64,000 bases of DNA from Flavobacterium sp. HBTb2-11-1 (GCF_009826975.1 NZ_WUMO01000001.1:620001-684000); one strand, 5' to 3'. Counted from the stretch's first letter, positions 34,978 to 46,228 are shown. Made by a program: numbers and translations. The notes: a model not told the origin generated them from the letters alone.

Positions 34978-35011
34978 AAAAAGTGCAGTAAATTTATTAC
35001 TGCACTTTTTT
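34978..35011. terminator. bidirectional terminator between HIT and histidine kinase genes
   Basis: Stem gtgcagtaa / ttactgcac flanked by A5 on the left and T6 on the right. The stop codon of the kinase gene (34997-34999) lies in the loop and right arm. Confidence 0.9.
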
Positions 35012-36148
35012 ATTTAAAGCAATCTGAAAAGTAGTTCCTTTTCCGATTTCAGAATGAAGCACTTTAATTTTTCCGTTGTGGTATTCTTCTACAATCCTTT
35101 TAGTTAAAGAAAGTCCAAGACCCCAGCCACGTTTTTTGGTGGTAAAGCCGGTTTCAAAAATAGTTTTAAACTGCTTTTTAGGAATTCCAGTTCCAGAATC
35201 TTTAATGTTAATTTTTACCTGCTGTGCATCTTGCTCAATTTGAAGGTCAAGAGTTCCTTTTCCTTTCATGGCATCAATAGCATTTTTAACCAAGTTTTCG
35301 ATCGTCCAGCTATGTAAAGTTGGGTTTATCATTCCTAAAATAGGAGAATCTGGAGCATGAAATGAAAAAGCAACTTGTTTAGAAAAACGAGATTGCAAAT
35401 ACTCATAAGCCGTTCTGGTTTCTTCTACAATATCATGAAGTTCTAAAACAGGAATAGAGCCAATTTTAGAAAAACGATCTGTAATGGTCTGCAGACGTTC
35501 GATATCTTTTTCGATTTCAGTGCTAATCGACGAATCTATATTTTCGGTTTTTAATATTTCTACCCAGCCAATTAATGAAGAAAGAGGAGTTCCAATCTGA
35601 TGTGCTGTCTCTTTCGCCATTCCTGCCCAAAGTTTGTTTTGGGTCGCCATTTTAGTGCTTTTGTAAAAATTATAAATTAAAGCAATACACAAGAATATAA
35701 TAAGAAGCAGGGCAATCGGATAATATTTGAGTTTGTTCAGTAATGAAGAGTTGCCATAGTACAATGTCTGATATTTTCCTGGAGCATATTCAAAAGTGAT
35801 AGGTTCATTTTCGTTTTTCAGCTTATTTAACAAAGCAGTTCTTTTTTTCTTGTCATTAAGGATTTCGTCAGGAACATTTACTGCACTTACTACTTTATCA
35901 TACAGCATTATTATACCTGGAATCGAAGTATTATTGTTGAAAATCTGAAGAGGAAGTTCTACATCGGTATTTTCATCAGCGTTCACTATCGTAATTTGCG
36001 CCTTCACGAAAAGGTTCATTTTCAAACGCTCCTCATTTTTAAAAATTTGGAAGAAAGTATAAGTGTTCCAAAGAATTAAAGAAATGATTATAAAACATAC
36101 CGAAATAATAATCCAGCGGGTTGTATTTGTTCTTTCAGAAAAAGACAT
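34997..36148 (-). CDS. sensor histidine kinase
   Basis: 383 residues from 'MSFSERTNTTRWIIISVC' (ATG 36148; the frame extends 13 codons upstream but lacks a better start). TM1 about 11-33, an extracytoplasmic segment about 35-145, TM2 about 148-168 ('YPIALLLIIFLCIALIY'). HisKA box 'ETAHQIGTPLSSLIGW' holds the phospho-acceptor His. The HATPase N box ('LVKNAIDAMKGKG'), 'DSGTGIP' and 'GWGLGLSLTKRIVEEYH' follow. No response regulator is adjacent, so it is an orphan kinase. Confidence 0.93.
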   Translation of the reverse strand: MSFSERTNTTRWIIISVCFIIISLILWNTYTFFQIFKNEERLKMNLFVKAQITIVNADENTDVELPLQIFNNNTSIPGIIMLYDKVVSAVNVPDEILNDKKKRTALLNKLKNENEPITFEYAPGKYQTLYYGNSSLLNKLKYYPIALLLIIFLCIALIYNFYKSTKMATQNKLWAGMAKETAHQIGTPLSSLIGWVEILKTENIDSSISTEIEKDIERLQTITDRFSKIGSIPVLELHDIVEETRTAYEYLQSRFSKQVAFSFHAPDSPILGMINPTLHSWTIENLVKNAIDAMKGKGTLDLQIEQDAQQVKINIKDSGTGIPKKQFKTIFETGFTTKKRGWGLGLSLTKRIVEEYHNGKIKVLHSEIGKGTTFQIALNKKVQ

Positions 36149-36263
36149 ATCAGTTTTTTTGAGGTATAAATATAACGAAATATACACATTTTATATTTTG
36201 CCGATACGGAAAGTTTTTTCGTTTTTATCTGTAAAACTATTTCTTCGAATTAAACCATTTCAA

Positions 36264-36271
36264 TACTTTTG
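36264..36271 (+). promoter_or_regulatory. promoter -7 element TACTTTTG for the flavin reductase-like gene
   Basis: Exact TAnnTTTG, 37 nt before the ATG at 36309. The region is divergent from the kinase gene. Confidence 0.65.
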
Positions 36272-36308
36272 TAGCTGCTAAAATGAGATTCTGTCCAAAT
36301 TTTAAAGT

Positions 36309-37184
36309 ATGATCAGCGTTAACCCAAAAGAGATTCCAACGGCCAAATTGCAAGGCTATCTGCAGAGTTCAATCGGACCAAGACCTATTGCTTTTGCAAG
36401 CACAATTAGCAAAAAAGGGATTCCAAATCTATCTCCATTCAGTTTCTTTAATGTGTTTAGTGCCAATCCGCCGATTTTGGTTTTTTCGCCTTCAAGGCGT
36501 GTTCGCGATAATACAATCAAACACACTTTGATTAATGCCGAAGCGACTCGAGAAGTAGTGATAAATGTTGTGAACTATGATATTGTGCAGCAGACATCTT
36601 TGGCAAGTACAGAATATGCAGACGACGTAAACGAATTTATTAAAGCTGGATTAACTCAAATTCCTTCAGATTTAGTAAAACCTTTTCGTGTAAAAGAATC
36701 TCCAGTTCAATTTGAATGCAAGATTACACAGATTATTCCGTTAGGAACAGAAGGAGGAGCAGGAAATTTGATTTTGTGCGAAGTGGTGAAAATTCATATT
36801 GACGAATCTATTTTAGATGAAAATGGAGCGATTGACCAACACAAAATTGATTTGGTTTCGAGGTTGGGAAATAACTGGTATTCAAGGTCAAACCAAGGAC
36901 TTTTTGAAGTAGCAAAACCCTTAACAACACTAGGAGTAGGAGTAGATGCGATACCAAATTTTGTAAAAGAAAGCCCTGTTTTTGATGGGAATGATTTAGG
37001 AAAACTTGGTAATATTGAAGCCTTGCCTACAATAGAAGAAGTTAGTATATTTGTGAAAGAAAATTTCGCAGTCAAAGGAGTTTTAAGCTCAGATGATCAG
37101 AAAAAAGTACATTTGGAAGCCAAAAAATACTTGGATAATGGCGATGTAGAATCGGCTTGGAAAGTGCTTTTAGCTAAAAAATAA
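36309..37184 (+). CDS. flavin reductase (FMN-binding split-barrel) family protein
   Basis: 291 residues. The FMN-binding split barrel (about 15-190) shows 'SSIGPRPIAFASTI', 'NLSPFSFFNVFSANPPILVF' and 'REVVINVVNYDIV'. The C-terminal 90 residues are helical and extra compared with the 170-190-residue minimal enzymes. Likely an FMN-dependent reductase of unknown substrate. Followed after 33 nt by the DUF3127 gene. Confidence 0.85.
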   Translation: MISVNPKEIPTAKLQGYLQSSIGPRPIAFASTISKKGIPNLSPFSFFNVFSANPPILVFSPSRRVRDNTIKHTLINAEATREVVINVVNYDIVQQTSLASTEYADDVNEFIKAGLTQIPSDLVKPFRVKESPVQFECKITQIIPLGTEGGAGNLILCEVVKIHIDESILDENGAIDQHKIDLVSRLGNNWYSRSNQGLFEVAKPLTTLGVGVDAIPNFVKESPVFDGNDLGKLGNIEALPTIEEVSIFVKENFAVKGVLSSDDQKKVHLEAKKYLDNGDVESAWKVLLAKK

Positions 37185-37217
37185 AAGAAATAGAAACAAT
37201 AATTAATATAGACGAAG

Positions 37218-37589
37218 ATGGAAGTTACAGGAAAAGTAAAAGTGGTTAACCCAGAGCAGCAAGTTAGTGCCTCATTCAAAAAAAGAGAGTTAGTTGTTAC
37301 TACTGAGGAGCAATATCCACAGCATATTTTAATCGAATTTACACAAGATAAATGCGATTTATTGAGTAGCTATAAACAAGGAGATGCGGTAAAAGTTTCT
37401 ATCAATTTAAGAGGAAGAGAATGGGTTAATCCGCAAGGAGAAACTAGATATTTCAATAGTATTCAAGGTTGGAGAATCGAAAGAATGGGCGCTGATGCTC
37501 CTACACAAGCACCGCCAATGCCAACAGCAGAAACTTTTGCTCCAGCAACAAACTTAAACGAAGACGAACCAGACGATTTGCCATTCTAA
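37218..37589 (+). CDS. DUF3127 protein with an SSB-like acidic C-terminus
   Basis: 123 residues. The OB-like DUF3127 domain covers about 1-90 ('QYPQHILIEFTQDKCDLL', 'VNLRGREW'-like 'SINLRGREWVNPQGETRYFN'). A disordered Pro/Ala-rich linker leads to the last residues 'NEDEPDDLPF'. That tail closely resembles the DDDIPF tip by which single-stranded-DNA-binding proteins recruit repair and replication partners. A DNA-binding or replication-associated role is inferred from this. Confidence 0.85.
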   Translation: MEVTGKVKVVNPEQQVSASFKKRELVVTTEEQYPQHILIEFTQDKCDLLSSYKQGDAVKVSINLRGREWVNPQGETRYFNSIQGWRIERMGADAPTQAPPMPTAETFAPATNLNEDEPDDLPF

Positions 37590-37608
37590 GAGTTTAAAAT
37601 TCAATTTA

Positions 37609-37735
37609 CTAAATTCCAAATTCCAATTCATTCTCGTGAATTTGGAATTTGGAATTTTGTTTTTGATTTCTTTTGTTTAAAACTAAAACTTGCATATAGT
37701 TTGGAATTTGGAATTTCAGTATTGGAATTTAAAAA
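37609..37735. repeat. TTGGAATTT palindrome spacer
   Basis: Left arm aaattccaaattccaattca (37611-37630) is almost a perfect inverse of tgaatttggaatttggaatt (about 37637-37656), and two more direct words follow at 37701-37730. It fills most of the gap before aat. Confidence 0.85.
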
Positions 37736-37751
37736 TTGATTATTTTTAAAA

Positions 37752-38396
37752 ATGTACTATTTATTCAACGATTTATATTTTCCGCCAGTTACAGAAGCTG
37801 ATGAAGAAGGAATTTTAGCAATAGGAGGAGACCTAAGTCCAGAACGTTTGCTATTGGCTTACAAAAGCGGTATTTTTCCGTGGTTCAATGAAGGAGAACC
37901 GATTCTTTGGTGGGCGCCAGATCCGCGAATGGTATTATTTTTTGATGAATTGGCGATTTCTAAAAGCATGCGAAAAATTCTCAATAAGAAAATATTTAAG
38001 GTTACTTATAATAAAAATTTCAAAGAAGTAATTTTAAACTGTCAGCAGATAAAAAGAGAAGGTCAGGATGGAACTTGGATTTCGGATGAAATGATTGAAG
38101 CCTACTGCAAATTGAATGAAGAAGGAGTGGCAAAATCGGTTGAAGTATGGCAGGATGATGTTTTGGTTGGTGGGCTCTACGGAATAGATTTAGGAAAAGG
38201 AAATGTTTTTTGCGGAGAAAGTATGTTTTCAAAAGTTTCAAATGCTTCAAAGACAGCCTTTATTGCTTTAGCTTTATATTTGAAGAAAGAAAATTATAAG
38301 TTATTGGATTGTCAAGTATATAATCCGCATTTGGAAAGTTTAGGCTGCCGCGAAATTGATCGTGAAGAGTTTATGTCCATTTTAAAAAGTAAATAA
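37752..38396 (+). CDS. aat: leucyl/phenylalanyl-tRNA-protein transferase
   Basis: 214 residues. 'GILAIGGDLSPERLLLAY', 'GIFPWF', 'LWWAPDPRMVLF' and 'VFCGESMFSKVSNASKTA' are the Aat signatures. It adds Leu/Phe to N-terminal Lys/Arg of proteins, marking them for ClpS/ClpAP degradation. It is 3 nt upstream of the MOSC gene. Confidence 0.96.
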   Translation: MYYLFNDLYFPPVTEADEEGILAIGGDLSPERLLLAYKSGIFPWFNEGEPILWWAPDPRMVLFFDELAISKSMRKILNKKIFKVTYNKNFKEVILNCQQIKREGQDGTWISDEMIEAYCKLNEEGVAKSVEVWQDDVLVGGLYGIDLGKGNVFCGESMFSKVSNASKTAFIALALYLKKENYKLLDCQVYNPHLESLGCREIDREEFMSILKSK

Positions 38397-38399
38397 AAA

Positions 38400-39194
38400 A
38401 TGAGTGCAATTTACATCGTAAAAGAAATTTATATTTATCCGATAAAAAGTTTGGCAGGAATCAGTTTGGAGTCTGCAAAAGCTGAAGAAATGGGATTTGA
38501 AAACGATCGCCGTTGGATGCTTGTTGATGCAGAAAATCAAATGCTGACGCAAAGAGAACATCGTGTCATGAGTCAGTTTTATCCACAGATTTCAGATGGG
38601 AAAATCAGTATTGCTTTTCAAGATCAAAAACATGAATTTTCTATTAACGAACATTTAGAAAAAGCTATAGAAGTAAATGTTTGGGATGATAAAAGCGAAG
38701 TGGTTGAAGTGAATCTTGAAACTTCAAAATGGTTTAGCCAGCATTTAGGTTTTGAATGCAAATTGGTTAAAATAATAAAAAATGGAGATCGCAAACATGA
38801 AAGCTCTAGATTAAAAGAAATATTCAATGTAAGTCTAGCAGACGGTTATCCATATTTATTAATTGGATCTAAAAGTTTGGATTTTTTGAATGATAAATTA
38901 GACGAAAAAATTACCATAAAAAGATTTCGCCCAAACCTTGTAGTAAGTACTAGAAATCCTCATGAAGAAGATGATTTTAAGACTTTTGCGATAGGAGAAG
39001 TTCAATTTAAAAATATAAAACCCTGCGGAAGATGTGTTATGGTGAATAATGATCCGGAAAATGGGCGTTTAAAAAAAGAACCTCTGAAAACTTTAAGCAA
39101 GTATAGAAATGTTGATAATTCGGTTTTATTCGGAACTAATATTGTGAGTTTGAATTCAGGAATTATTTCTGTTGGTGATGAGGTTGTTTTTTAG
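38400..39194 (+). CDS. MOSC domain protein (YcbX/mARC-like)
   Basis: 264 residues. The N-terminal MOSC beta-barrel domain has 'IYIYPIKSLAGISLESA' and 'DRRWMLVDAENQMLTQRE'; the MOSC core has 'RFRPNLVVS' and the molybdenum-ligand Cys in 'KPCGRCVMVNNDPENG'. The family reduces N-hydroxylated compounds with molybdenum cofactor. Its stop overlaps the convergent thiF gene's stop by 4 nt. Confidence 0.9.
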   Translation: MSAIYIVKEIYIYPIKSLAGISLESAKAEEMGFENDRRWMLVDAENQMLTQREHRVMSQFYPQISDGKISIAFQDQKHEFSINEHLEKAIEVNVWDDKSEVVEVNLETSKWFSQHLGFECKLVKIIKNGDRKHESSRLKEIFNVSLADGYPYLLIGSKSLDFLNDKLDEKITIKRFRPNLVVSTRNPHEEDDFKTFAIGEVQFKNIKPCGRCVMVNNDPENGRLKKEPLKTLSKYRNVDNSVLFGTNIVSLNSGIISVGDEVVF

Positions 39195-39901
39195 AAATTC
39201 AACTTTGTAAAGTTCCAATTTAGAGTATTGAAAATTACCAATTCATTTTGTAAAGTTGGCAATTCAAGAATCAGTTTTAATGTTTCATGCGCCATCATAT
39301 TGCCAATAATTCCTGGTAATGTTCCTAAAACACCATTTAAATTACAATTCGGAACATCTCTTGGATCTGGCATTTCTGGAAATAAATCACGAAGATTTTT
39401 ATTTCCGTTATGATTGAAAACAGCAATCTGGCCTTCAAATTTTAAAATGCTTCCGTAAACCAAAGGCTTTTTTAGCTGAACGCAAGTATCATTTACTAAA
39501 TAACGGGTCGAAAAATTATCAGAACCATCCACAACAATATCATACTGTTGAATGATTTCTGAGGCATTCTCAGCAGTTAATTTTTCATTGATTGCAACAG
39601 CTTCAATCAACGGATTTAGTTTTGAAACGACTTCTTTGGCAACAATCGATTTATGTTGGCCAATTTCATTTTCAGTATACAAAATCTGTCTATGAAGATT
39701 GTGAATTTCAATCGTATCAAAATCCATTATTCCGATAAAACCAACTCCAGCGGTTGCAATATATTGTAAAATCGGGCAGCCTAAACCACCGGCGCCAATT
39801 ACTAAAACTCGAGCTTTTTTTAATTTTTCTTGGCCTTCGTCTCCAATTTCAGGAAGGATGGTTTGTCTGTTGTAACGAAGGAATTCTTTTATGATGCTCA
39901 T
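39191..39901 (-). CDS. thiF: ThiF/MoeB-type E1-like adenylyltransferase
   Basis: 236 residues. ATP-binding 'VLVIGAGGLGCPILQYIATA', 'DFDTIEIHNLHRQILY' and 'VDGSDNFSTRYLVNDTC' are those of ThiF/MoeB/HesA. It adenylates the C-terminal Gly-Gly of ThiS. The zinc CxxC pairs of E. coli MoeB/ThiF are not both present ('VPNCNLNG' has one Cys). It is the last gene of the thi operon, 98 nt after thiH. Because a MOSC gene is next door, a dual role as MoeB cannot be excluded. Confidence 0.9.
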   Translation of the reverse strand: MSIIKEFLRYNRQTILPEIGDEGQEKLKKARVLVIGAGGLGCPILQYIATAGVGFIGIMDFDTIEIHNLHRQILYTENEIGQHKSIVAKEVVSKLNPLIEAVAINEKLTAENASEIIQQYDIVVDGSDNFSTRYLVNDTCVQLKKPLVYGSILKFEGQIAVFNHNGNKNLRDLFPEMPDPRDVPNCNLNGVLGTLPGIIGNMMAHETLKLILELPTLQNELVIFNTLNWNFTKLNF

Positions 39902-39903
39902 TT

Positions 39904-39996
39904 TTTTAATTGTGAATTGTGAATTGTAAAATGTTAAGTATTCAAACTTGAAACCTGAAACTTGAAACCTGAAACTTGAAACTTGAAACTTGAAAT
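39904..39996. repeat. tandem CTTGAAAC/CCTGAAAC words in the thiH-thiF spacer
   Basis: About six imperfect copies of an 8-nt unit (cttgaaac, cctgaaac) at 39949-39994, preceded by gtgaattgtgaattgtaaaa words at 39909-39930. Low-complexity; not a CRISPR array because no spacers are present. Confidence 0.85.
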
Positions 39997-39999
39997 ATT

Positions 40000-41112
40000 T
40001 TAACTATAAGCTTTGTCCCAATCTTTCCAAACAGGTTCGTAGCCTGCATTTTTTATGATTTTTGAAATTTCTTCTGCTGAGCGTTCATCGCTGATTTCAA
40101 ATTGCTCCAAAGATTGCTGATCAACAACATAACCGCCAGGATTGGTTTTTGAGCCAGCACTCATGCTTGTAACGCCAATCGGAATGATATTGTTTCTGAA
40201 TTTTTCATTTTCACGAGTTGAAATCGAAATTTCCAAATCTTCATTCCACAATCTGTAAGCGCAGATTAATTGCGTCAAATCTTTATCATCCATAATAAAA
40301 TTCGGTTCAATAATTCCTTCAGCCGGACGCAGGCGTGGAAAGGAAACCGAATATTTTGTCTGCCAATATTTCTTCTGTAGATAATCTAAATGCAAAGCAT
40401 TGAAAAAACTGTCAGTTCGCCAGTCTTCCAAACCTAATAAAACACCCAAGCCAATTTTATGAATTCCAGCAGTTCCAATTCGGTCAGGAGTTTCCAATCG
40501 ATAATCAAAATTTGATTTCTTGCCTTTTGTATGATACTTTTTGTAAACCTCCTGATGATACGTTTCCTGATAAACCAAAACCGAATAGACTCCGGCTTCA
40601 TGCAAACGCTGATAATCTTCTGTAGAAAGCGGTTGCACTTCGACAGAAATAATTGAAAAATCTTTTTTGATTAAGTTAATTGCATTTAGGAAATAATTGA
40701 TATTTACGGTATAATTTGCTTCTCCAGTAACCAATAAAACATGATCAAAACCTGTATTTTTTAAGGCTTCAACTTCAAGTTTTATTTCAGTATCAGAAAG
40801 GGTTTTTCTTTTGATTTTATTGTCTAAGCTAAATCCGCAATAAGTGCAGATATTTTGGCATTCGTTGCTCAAATATAATGGAGCATACATTTGAATCGTT
40901 TTTCCAAAACGTTTTTTAGTGATTTCATGGCATTTTTGGGCCATTTGTTCTAAATAATTCTGAGCAATAGGAGAGATTAAAACCAGAAAATCATCCAGAT
41001 TGTATTTGATTTTAGCCAAAGTTACTTCGACATCTTTTGATGTGGTTTTGTATATTCTGGACTGGGTTTCATCCCAATTATATTGCTCAAAAATAGATTT
41101 GAAAGTATTCAT
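40000..41112 (-). CDS. thiH: 2-iminoacetate synthase ThiH (tyrosine lyase, radical SAM)
   Basis: 370 residues. Radical SAM motif CxxxCxxC in 'SNECQNICTYCGFS'. 'LLVTGEANYTVN', 'VEVQPLSTEDYQRLHEAGV' and 'SFPRLRPAEG' are ThiH-like. It cleaves tyrosine to dehydroglycine for the thiazole ring. Presence of ThiH instead of ThiO glycine oxidase fits an anaerobe-compatible route. Upstream spacer 41113-41264 is a repeat block. Confidence 0.95.
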   Translation of the reverse strand: MNTFKSIFEQYNWDETQSRIYKTTSKDVEVTLAKIKYNLDDFLVLISPIAQNYLEQMAQKCHEITKKRFGKTIQMYAPLYLSNECQNICTYCGFSLDNKIKRKTLSDTEIKLEVEALKNTGFDHVLLVTGEANYTVNINYFLNAINLIKKDFSIISVEVQPLSTEDYQRLHEAGVYSVLVYQETYHQEVYKKYHTKGKKSNFDYRLETPDRIGTAGIHKIGLGVLLGLEDWRTDSFFNALHLDYLQKKYWQTKYSVSFPRLRPAEGIIEPNFIMDDKDLTQLICAYRLWNEDLEISISTRENEKFRNNIIPIGVTSMSAGSKTNPGGYVVDQQSLEQFEISDERSAEEISKIIKNAGYEPVWKDWDKAYS

Positions 41113-41127
41113 GTTAGTTTAGTTTTA

Positions 41128-41262
41128 CTGCAAAAGTTTTTTAACGCAAAGCGCGCTAAGAATACGCAAAGATCGCTAAGCTTTGAGTTCTTGTCTTTGA
41201 CAAAAGTTCGCAAAGCTTAGTGAACTTTGCGGGAAAACTCTGCGAACTTTGCGTTAGAAAAA
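41128..41262. repeat. GCAAAG word palindrome in the thiG-thiH spacer
   Basis: taacgcaaa (41142-41150) and tttgcgtta (41248-41256) bracket several cgctaag/gcaaag/cttagtg words. Same family as 19384-19582. Confidence 0.85.
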
Positions 41263-41264
41263 AA

Positions 41265-42041
41265 TTACTCATAAAGAAAAGAAGTCAACGGACTAGAAGC
41301 TGAAGCATAATTTTGCTGATGGGCAACTTTGGCTTCAAAAGCCTTTCTCCCAGCAATAACAGCTTCCTTAAAAGCTTCAGCCATTAACTTTGGATTTCCC
41401 GCAATGGCAATCGCAGTATTCACCAAAACAGCATCGGCACCAATTTCCATTGCTTTGGCAGCGTCAGATGGTGCTCCGATTCCAGCATCTACAATAACAG
41501 GAACATTGCTTTGTTCTATTATTATTTCAAGAAAATCAATTGTTTTTAAACCTTTATTGCTTCCAATTGGCGAACCCAAAGGCATTACGGCAGAAGTTCC
41601 AGCACTTTCTAGATGTTTGCACAAAACAGGGTCTGCATGAATGTACGGAAGTACAATAAAACCCAATTTTGCCAATTCTTCAGTTGCTTTTAAAGTCTCA
41701 ACTGGATCAGGCATTAAATATTTCGGATCAGGATGAATTTCTAGTTTTACCCAGTTTGTTTCTAGAGCTTCTCGAGCCAATTGTGCCGCAAAAACAGCTT
41801 CCTTGGCATTTCTTGCGCCCGAAGTATTAGGCAGTAAATTAATGTTTGGATGTTTCAAATGCGATAAGATAGCATCAGTATCTGTTGCGAGATCAATGCG
41901 TTTTAGTGCAACGGTAACCAATTCGCTTTCTGAAGCTAAAATGGCGCTTTCCATTTCTTCATTTGAACCAAATTTTCCCGTGCCGAGAAACAAACGAGAT
42001 TTGAAGCTTTTGTCTCCTATATTAAACAATGATGTTTGCAT
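41265..42041 (-). CDS. thiG: thiazole synthase
   Basis: 258 residues. '[20 protein letters not shown]', '[15 protein letters not shown]', '[16 protein letters not shown]' and '[20 protein letters not shown]' are ThiG hallmarks. The active-site Lys is in 'VKLEIHPD'. It forms the thiazole phosphate from DXP, dehydroglycine and ThiS-thiocarboxylate. Its start lies within the 3' end of thiE (20-nt overlap). Confidence 0.96.
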   Translation of the reverse strand: MQTSLFNIGDKSFKSRLFLGTGKFGSNEEMESAILASESELVTVALKRIDLATDTDAILSHLKHPNINLLPNTSGARNAKEAVFAAQLAREALETNWVKLEIHPDPKYLMPDPVETLKATEELAKLGFIVLPYIHADPVLCKHLESAGTSAVMPLGSPIGSNKGLKTIDFLEIIIEQSNVPVIVDAGIGAPSDAAKAMEIGADAVLVNTAIAIAGNPKLMAEAFKEAVIAGRKAFEAKVAHQQNYASASSPLTSFLYE

Positions 42042-42660
42042 ATAATTTTTCTTTTAGTTGTTGAATTAATTTTTCCTTTTCATCACATTCAGTAATGATT
42101 CCAGAAACGGCAATTCCATGAATCCCAGTTTCCATTAAAGGACTTACATCACGTAATGTGATGCCACCAATGGCATAAACAGGAATGCTGATTTTATTTT
42201 TTTTCAGTTTTTGTAAAATATCATAGTAACCTGATAATCCTAAAATCGGACTTAATTTTTCTTTTGTAGCAGTAAAGCGAAATGGACCTAATCCGATATA
42301 ATCACAGCCATTTTTAACATGATTTTCGATGTCTTCAAAAGTATTTGCTGTTCCTCCAATCACTTTTGAAGCGCCTAAAAAATCTCTTGCTTCGTCAATT
42401 TTTGTATCGGTTAAACCTAAATGAATGCCATCTGCGTCAATTTCTTTAGTTAGATGTAAATCGTCGTTTACAATAAAACTGGCGGTGTATTTTTCGCATA
42501 AAGGTTTTACCGCTTCTGCTAAAGTAAAAACGTCTTTTTGCGTTTGGTTTTTAAAACGCATTTGCACCCAATTGCATCCAGCGTCAAGTGCCTGATGTAT
42601 GTTGCGTAATTGGTCGTCAATTGTTTCGCCTTGAGAAATATATTGCAGTTTGCTATACAT
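42022..42660 (-). CDS. thiE: thiamine-phosphate synthase
   Basis: 212 residues. '[10 protein letters not shown]' (usually VQLRxK), '[10 protein letters not shown]', 'DGIHLGLTD', '[15 protein letters not shown]' and 'VYAIGGIT' are ThiE signatures. It joins HMP-PP and thiazole phosphate. It overlaps thiD by 8 nt and thiG by 20 nt. This is the more canonical of the two ThiE-like proteins in the operon. Confidence 0.95.
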   Translation of the reverse strand: MYSKLQYISQGETIDDQLRNIHQALDAGCNWVQMRFKNQTQKDVFTLAEAVKPLCEKYTASFIVNDDLHLTKEIDADGIHLGLTDTKIDEARDFLGASKVIGGTANTFEDIENHVKNGCDYIGLGPFRFTATKEKLSPILGLSGYYDILQKLKKNKISIPVYAIGGITLRDVSPLMETGIHGIAVSGIITECDEKEKLIQQLKEKLYANIIV

Positions 42661-43405
42661 AATGATATCCGATTAATGTTGATGTTGAGCTCAGGTATTT
42701 TTCTATATAAATTTTGGCATTTCGACAAGCGGCTTCCATAGTTTGATTGAGGGCTAAATTCGAAGCGATTGCTGATGAAAGGACACAGCCTGAACCATGT
42801 TTTTCGTAGCAGTCTTTTTCCGTCGGAAATAAGTCAAGAATCTTATTTTTCAAAAACAATTGATCTTTTCCTACTTCATTTAAATTATGTCCGCCTTTGA
42901 GCAGAATGGCGGTCGAAATTTCATTTTCAATCCAAAGATTATCTTTTATAAAACCAGGAAGCAATTGTTCAATTTCGATGTAATTGGGGGTAATCAAATC
43001 GATTTTGGATAGTACTTGATTTAAGTTTGAATGATCCTCAATAGCAAGAAAATTAAATGCTGTGGTTGATTTTAAAACTGGATCCCAAACAATTTTTGTG
43101 CTTGGTGAAACTAGTTTTATACAGGAAAGAATCCGATTTAAATAAGACAAAGAAGGTACAATTCCGATTTTTACGGCGCTGATTTTATAGCTTTTAAATA
43201 AAACTTCAATAGATCGTATCACAAAATTGATATTGACCCATTCAATCTTGTGAAATTCATTTTCAGTCTGAATTGTGTTAGCTGTCGCAATGGCAAAACC
43301 AGTAACTTTATGCTGTTCAAATGTTTTGATATCAGCCAAAATCCCAGCACCGCCAGACGGATCTAAACCTGCGATTGTGAGTACGAAAGGGCGATTTTCT
43401 GACAT
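42653..43405 (-). CDS. thiD: hydroxymethylpyrimidine (phosphate) kinase
   Basis: 250 residues, ribokinase-like fold. 'LTIAGLDPSGGAGILADIKT', 'VWDPVLKST', 'LLKGGHNLNE' and 'HGSGCVLSSAIASNLAL' (anion hole GSGC) are diagnostic of ThiD. It phosphorylates HMP and HMP-P. The start overlaps the upstream thiE2 frame by 43 nt, indicating tight coupling. Confidence 0.95.
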   Translation of the reverse strand: MSENRPFVLTIAGLDPSGGAGILADIKTFEQHKVTGFAIATANTIQTENEFHKIEWVNINFVIRSIEVLFKSYKISAVKIGIVPSLSYLNRILSCIKLVSPSTKIVWDPVLKSTTAFNFLAIEDHSNLNQVLSKIDLITPNYIEIEQLLPGFIKDNLWIENEISTAILLKGGHNLNEVGKDQLFLKNKILDLFPTEKDCYEKHGSGCVLSSAIASNLALNQTMEAACRNAKIYIEKYLSSTSTLIGYHYV

Positions 43406-43974
43406 AATTTAAATTGTTTTACAGGATTTTCATTGTTCCAAAGACTTCCCAAAAGAGCGATATCGTCAAAACCATTTTCAAGAGTTTTGCGAATATTTTC
43501 AGCATTAATTCCGCCCAAAGCAATCACTTTTGTTTTGCTGTTGGTTTTTGATTTTAAAGCTTCGAAGAGATCAATTTCTGGATAATAATTTTCTTTAGAA
43601 ATACTTTTAAAAACTGGACTTAAGAATGCATATTGAAAATCATTTTCTAATGAGTTAAAATCTTCAATCGAATGTGTTGACGTTGATTTAGACCTACAAG
43701 GTTTTGAAAACCTTGCAGGATCATTAGAAGTACTTTTTCTCTCTTTTTCAGAAAAATGAAATCGGTTAATGCCAAAATCTTCTGCTAAATGATGATGATT
43801 GTGCAAAACCATTTTATTTCGAAATTCTAGTTTTATCTGATGAATAAATTGAGCCATTTCTACTTCTGAAAAATCAGGTTTCCGAATATGAAGCAAAGAC
43901 AACCCTTCTTCTAATAAAGAATTCAGCATTTCAATTTCATCTTCAACAAAAAAAGGATTCGTGATCACAATCAT
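43363..43974 (-). CDS. second ThiE/TenI-like protein with an in-frame palindromic-repeat insert
   Basis: 203 residues. N-terminal 'MIVITNPFFVEDEIEMLNSL', 'LLHIRKPDF', 'VLHNHHHLAEDFGINRFHFS' and C-terminal 'KVIALGGINAENIRKTLENG' show a TIM-barrel ThiE/TenI member. The catalytic residues differ from ThiE, and a TenI or salvage role is possible. After 'FHFSEKERKS' a non-conserved stretch 'NDPARFSKPCRSKST' is encoded by the palindrome at 43691-43722; homologues usually continue directly to the 'STHS' strand. The reading frame is intact. It lies between thiC and thiD. Confidence 0.85.
   Translation of the reverse strand: MIVITNPFFVEDEIEMLNSLLEEGLSLLHIRKPDFSEVEMAQFIHQIKLEFRNKMVLHNHHHLAEDFGINRFHFSEKERKSTSNDPARFSKPCRSKSTSTHSIEDFNSLENDFQYAFLSPVFKSISKENYYPEIDLFEALKSKTNSKTKVIALGGINAENIRKTLENGFDDIALLGSLWNNENPVKQFKLCQKIALSYSQSQV
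43691..43722. repeat. intragenic palindrome CCTACAAGGTTTT-G-AAAACCTTGCAGG
   Basis: 13-bp arms at 43693-43705 and 43707-43719 (1 mismatch). Same design as the intergenic palindromes at 15427 and 23222. Here it is read as codons of the second ThiE-like gene. Confidence 0.9.
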
Positions 43975-43982
43975 TTCTAAAA

Positions 43983-44056
43983 AGTATTAAGTATTAAGAT
44001 GGAAGTATTAAGAGTTTACGGACGTTCAATCTTAATACTTAATTCAACCATCTTAA
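43983..44056. repeat. AAGTATTAAG word palindrome between thiC and thiE2
   Basis: agtattaagtattaagatgg and a further agtattaag on the left oppose cttaatacttaattcaacca and cttaatac on the right. It fills almost the whole 89-nt spacer 43975-44063. Confidence 0.88.
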
Positions 44057-44063
44057 TACATTA

Positions 44064-46228
<2,165 letters not shown>

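Noticed and set aside
39940..39996. Possible CRISPR-like array of GAAAC-containing repeats
   Set aside because: The units are contiguous 8-nt words without spacers and no cas genes occur in the window.
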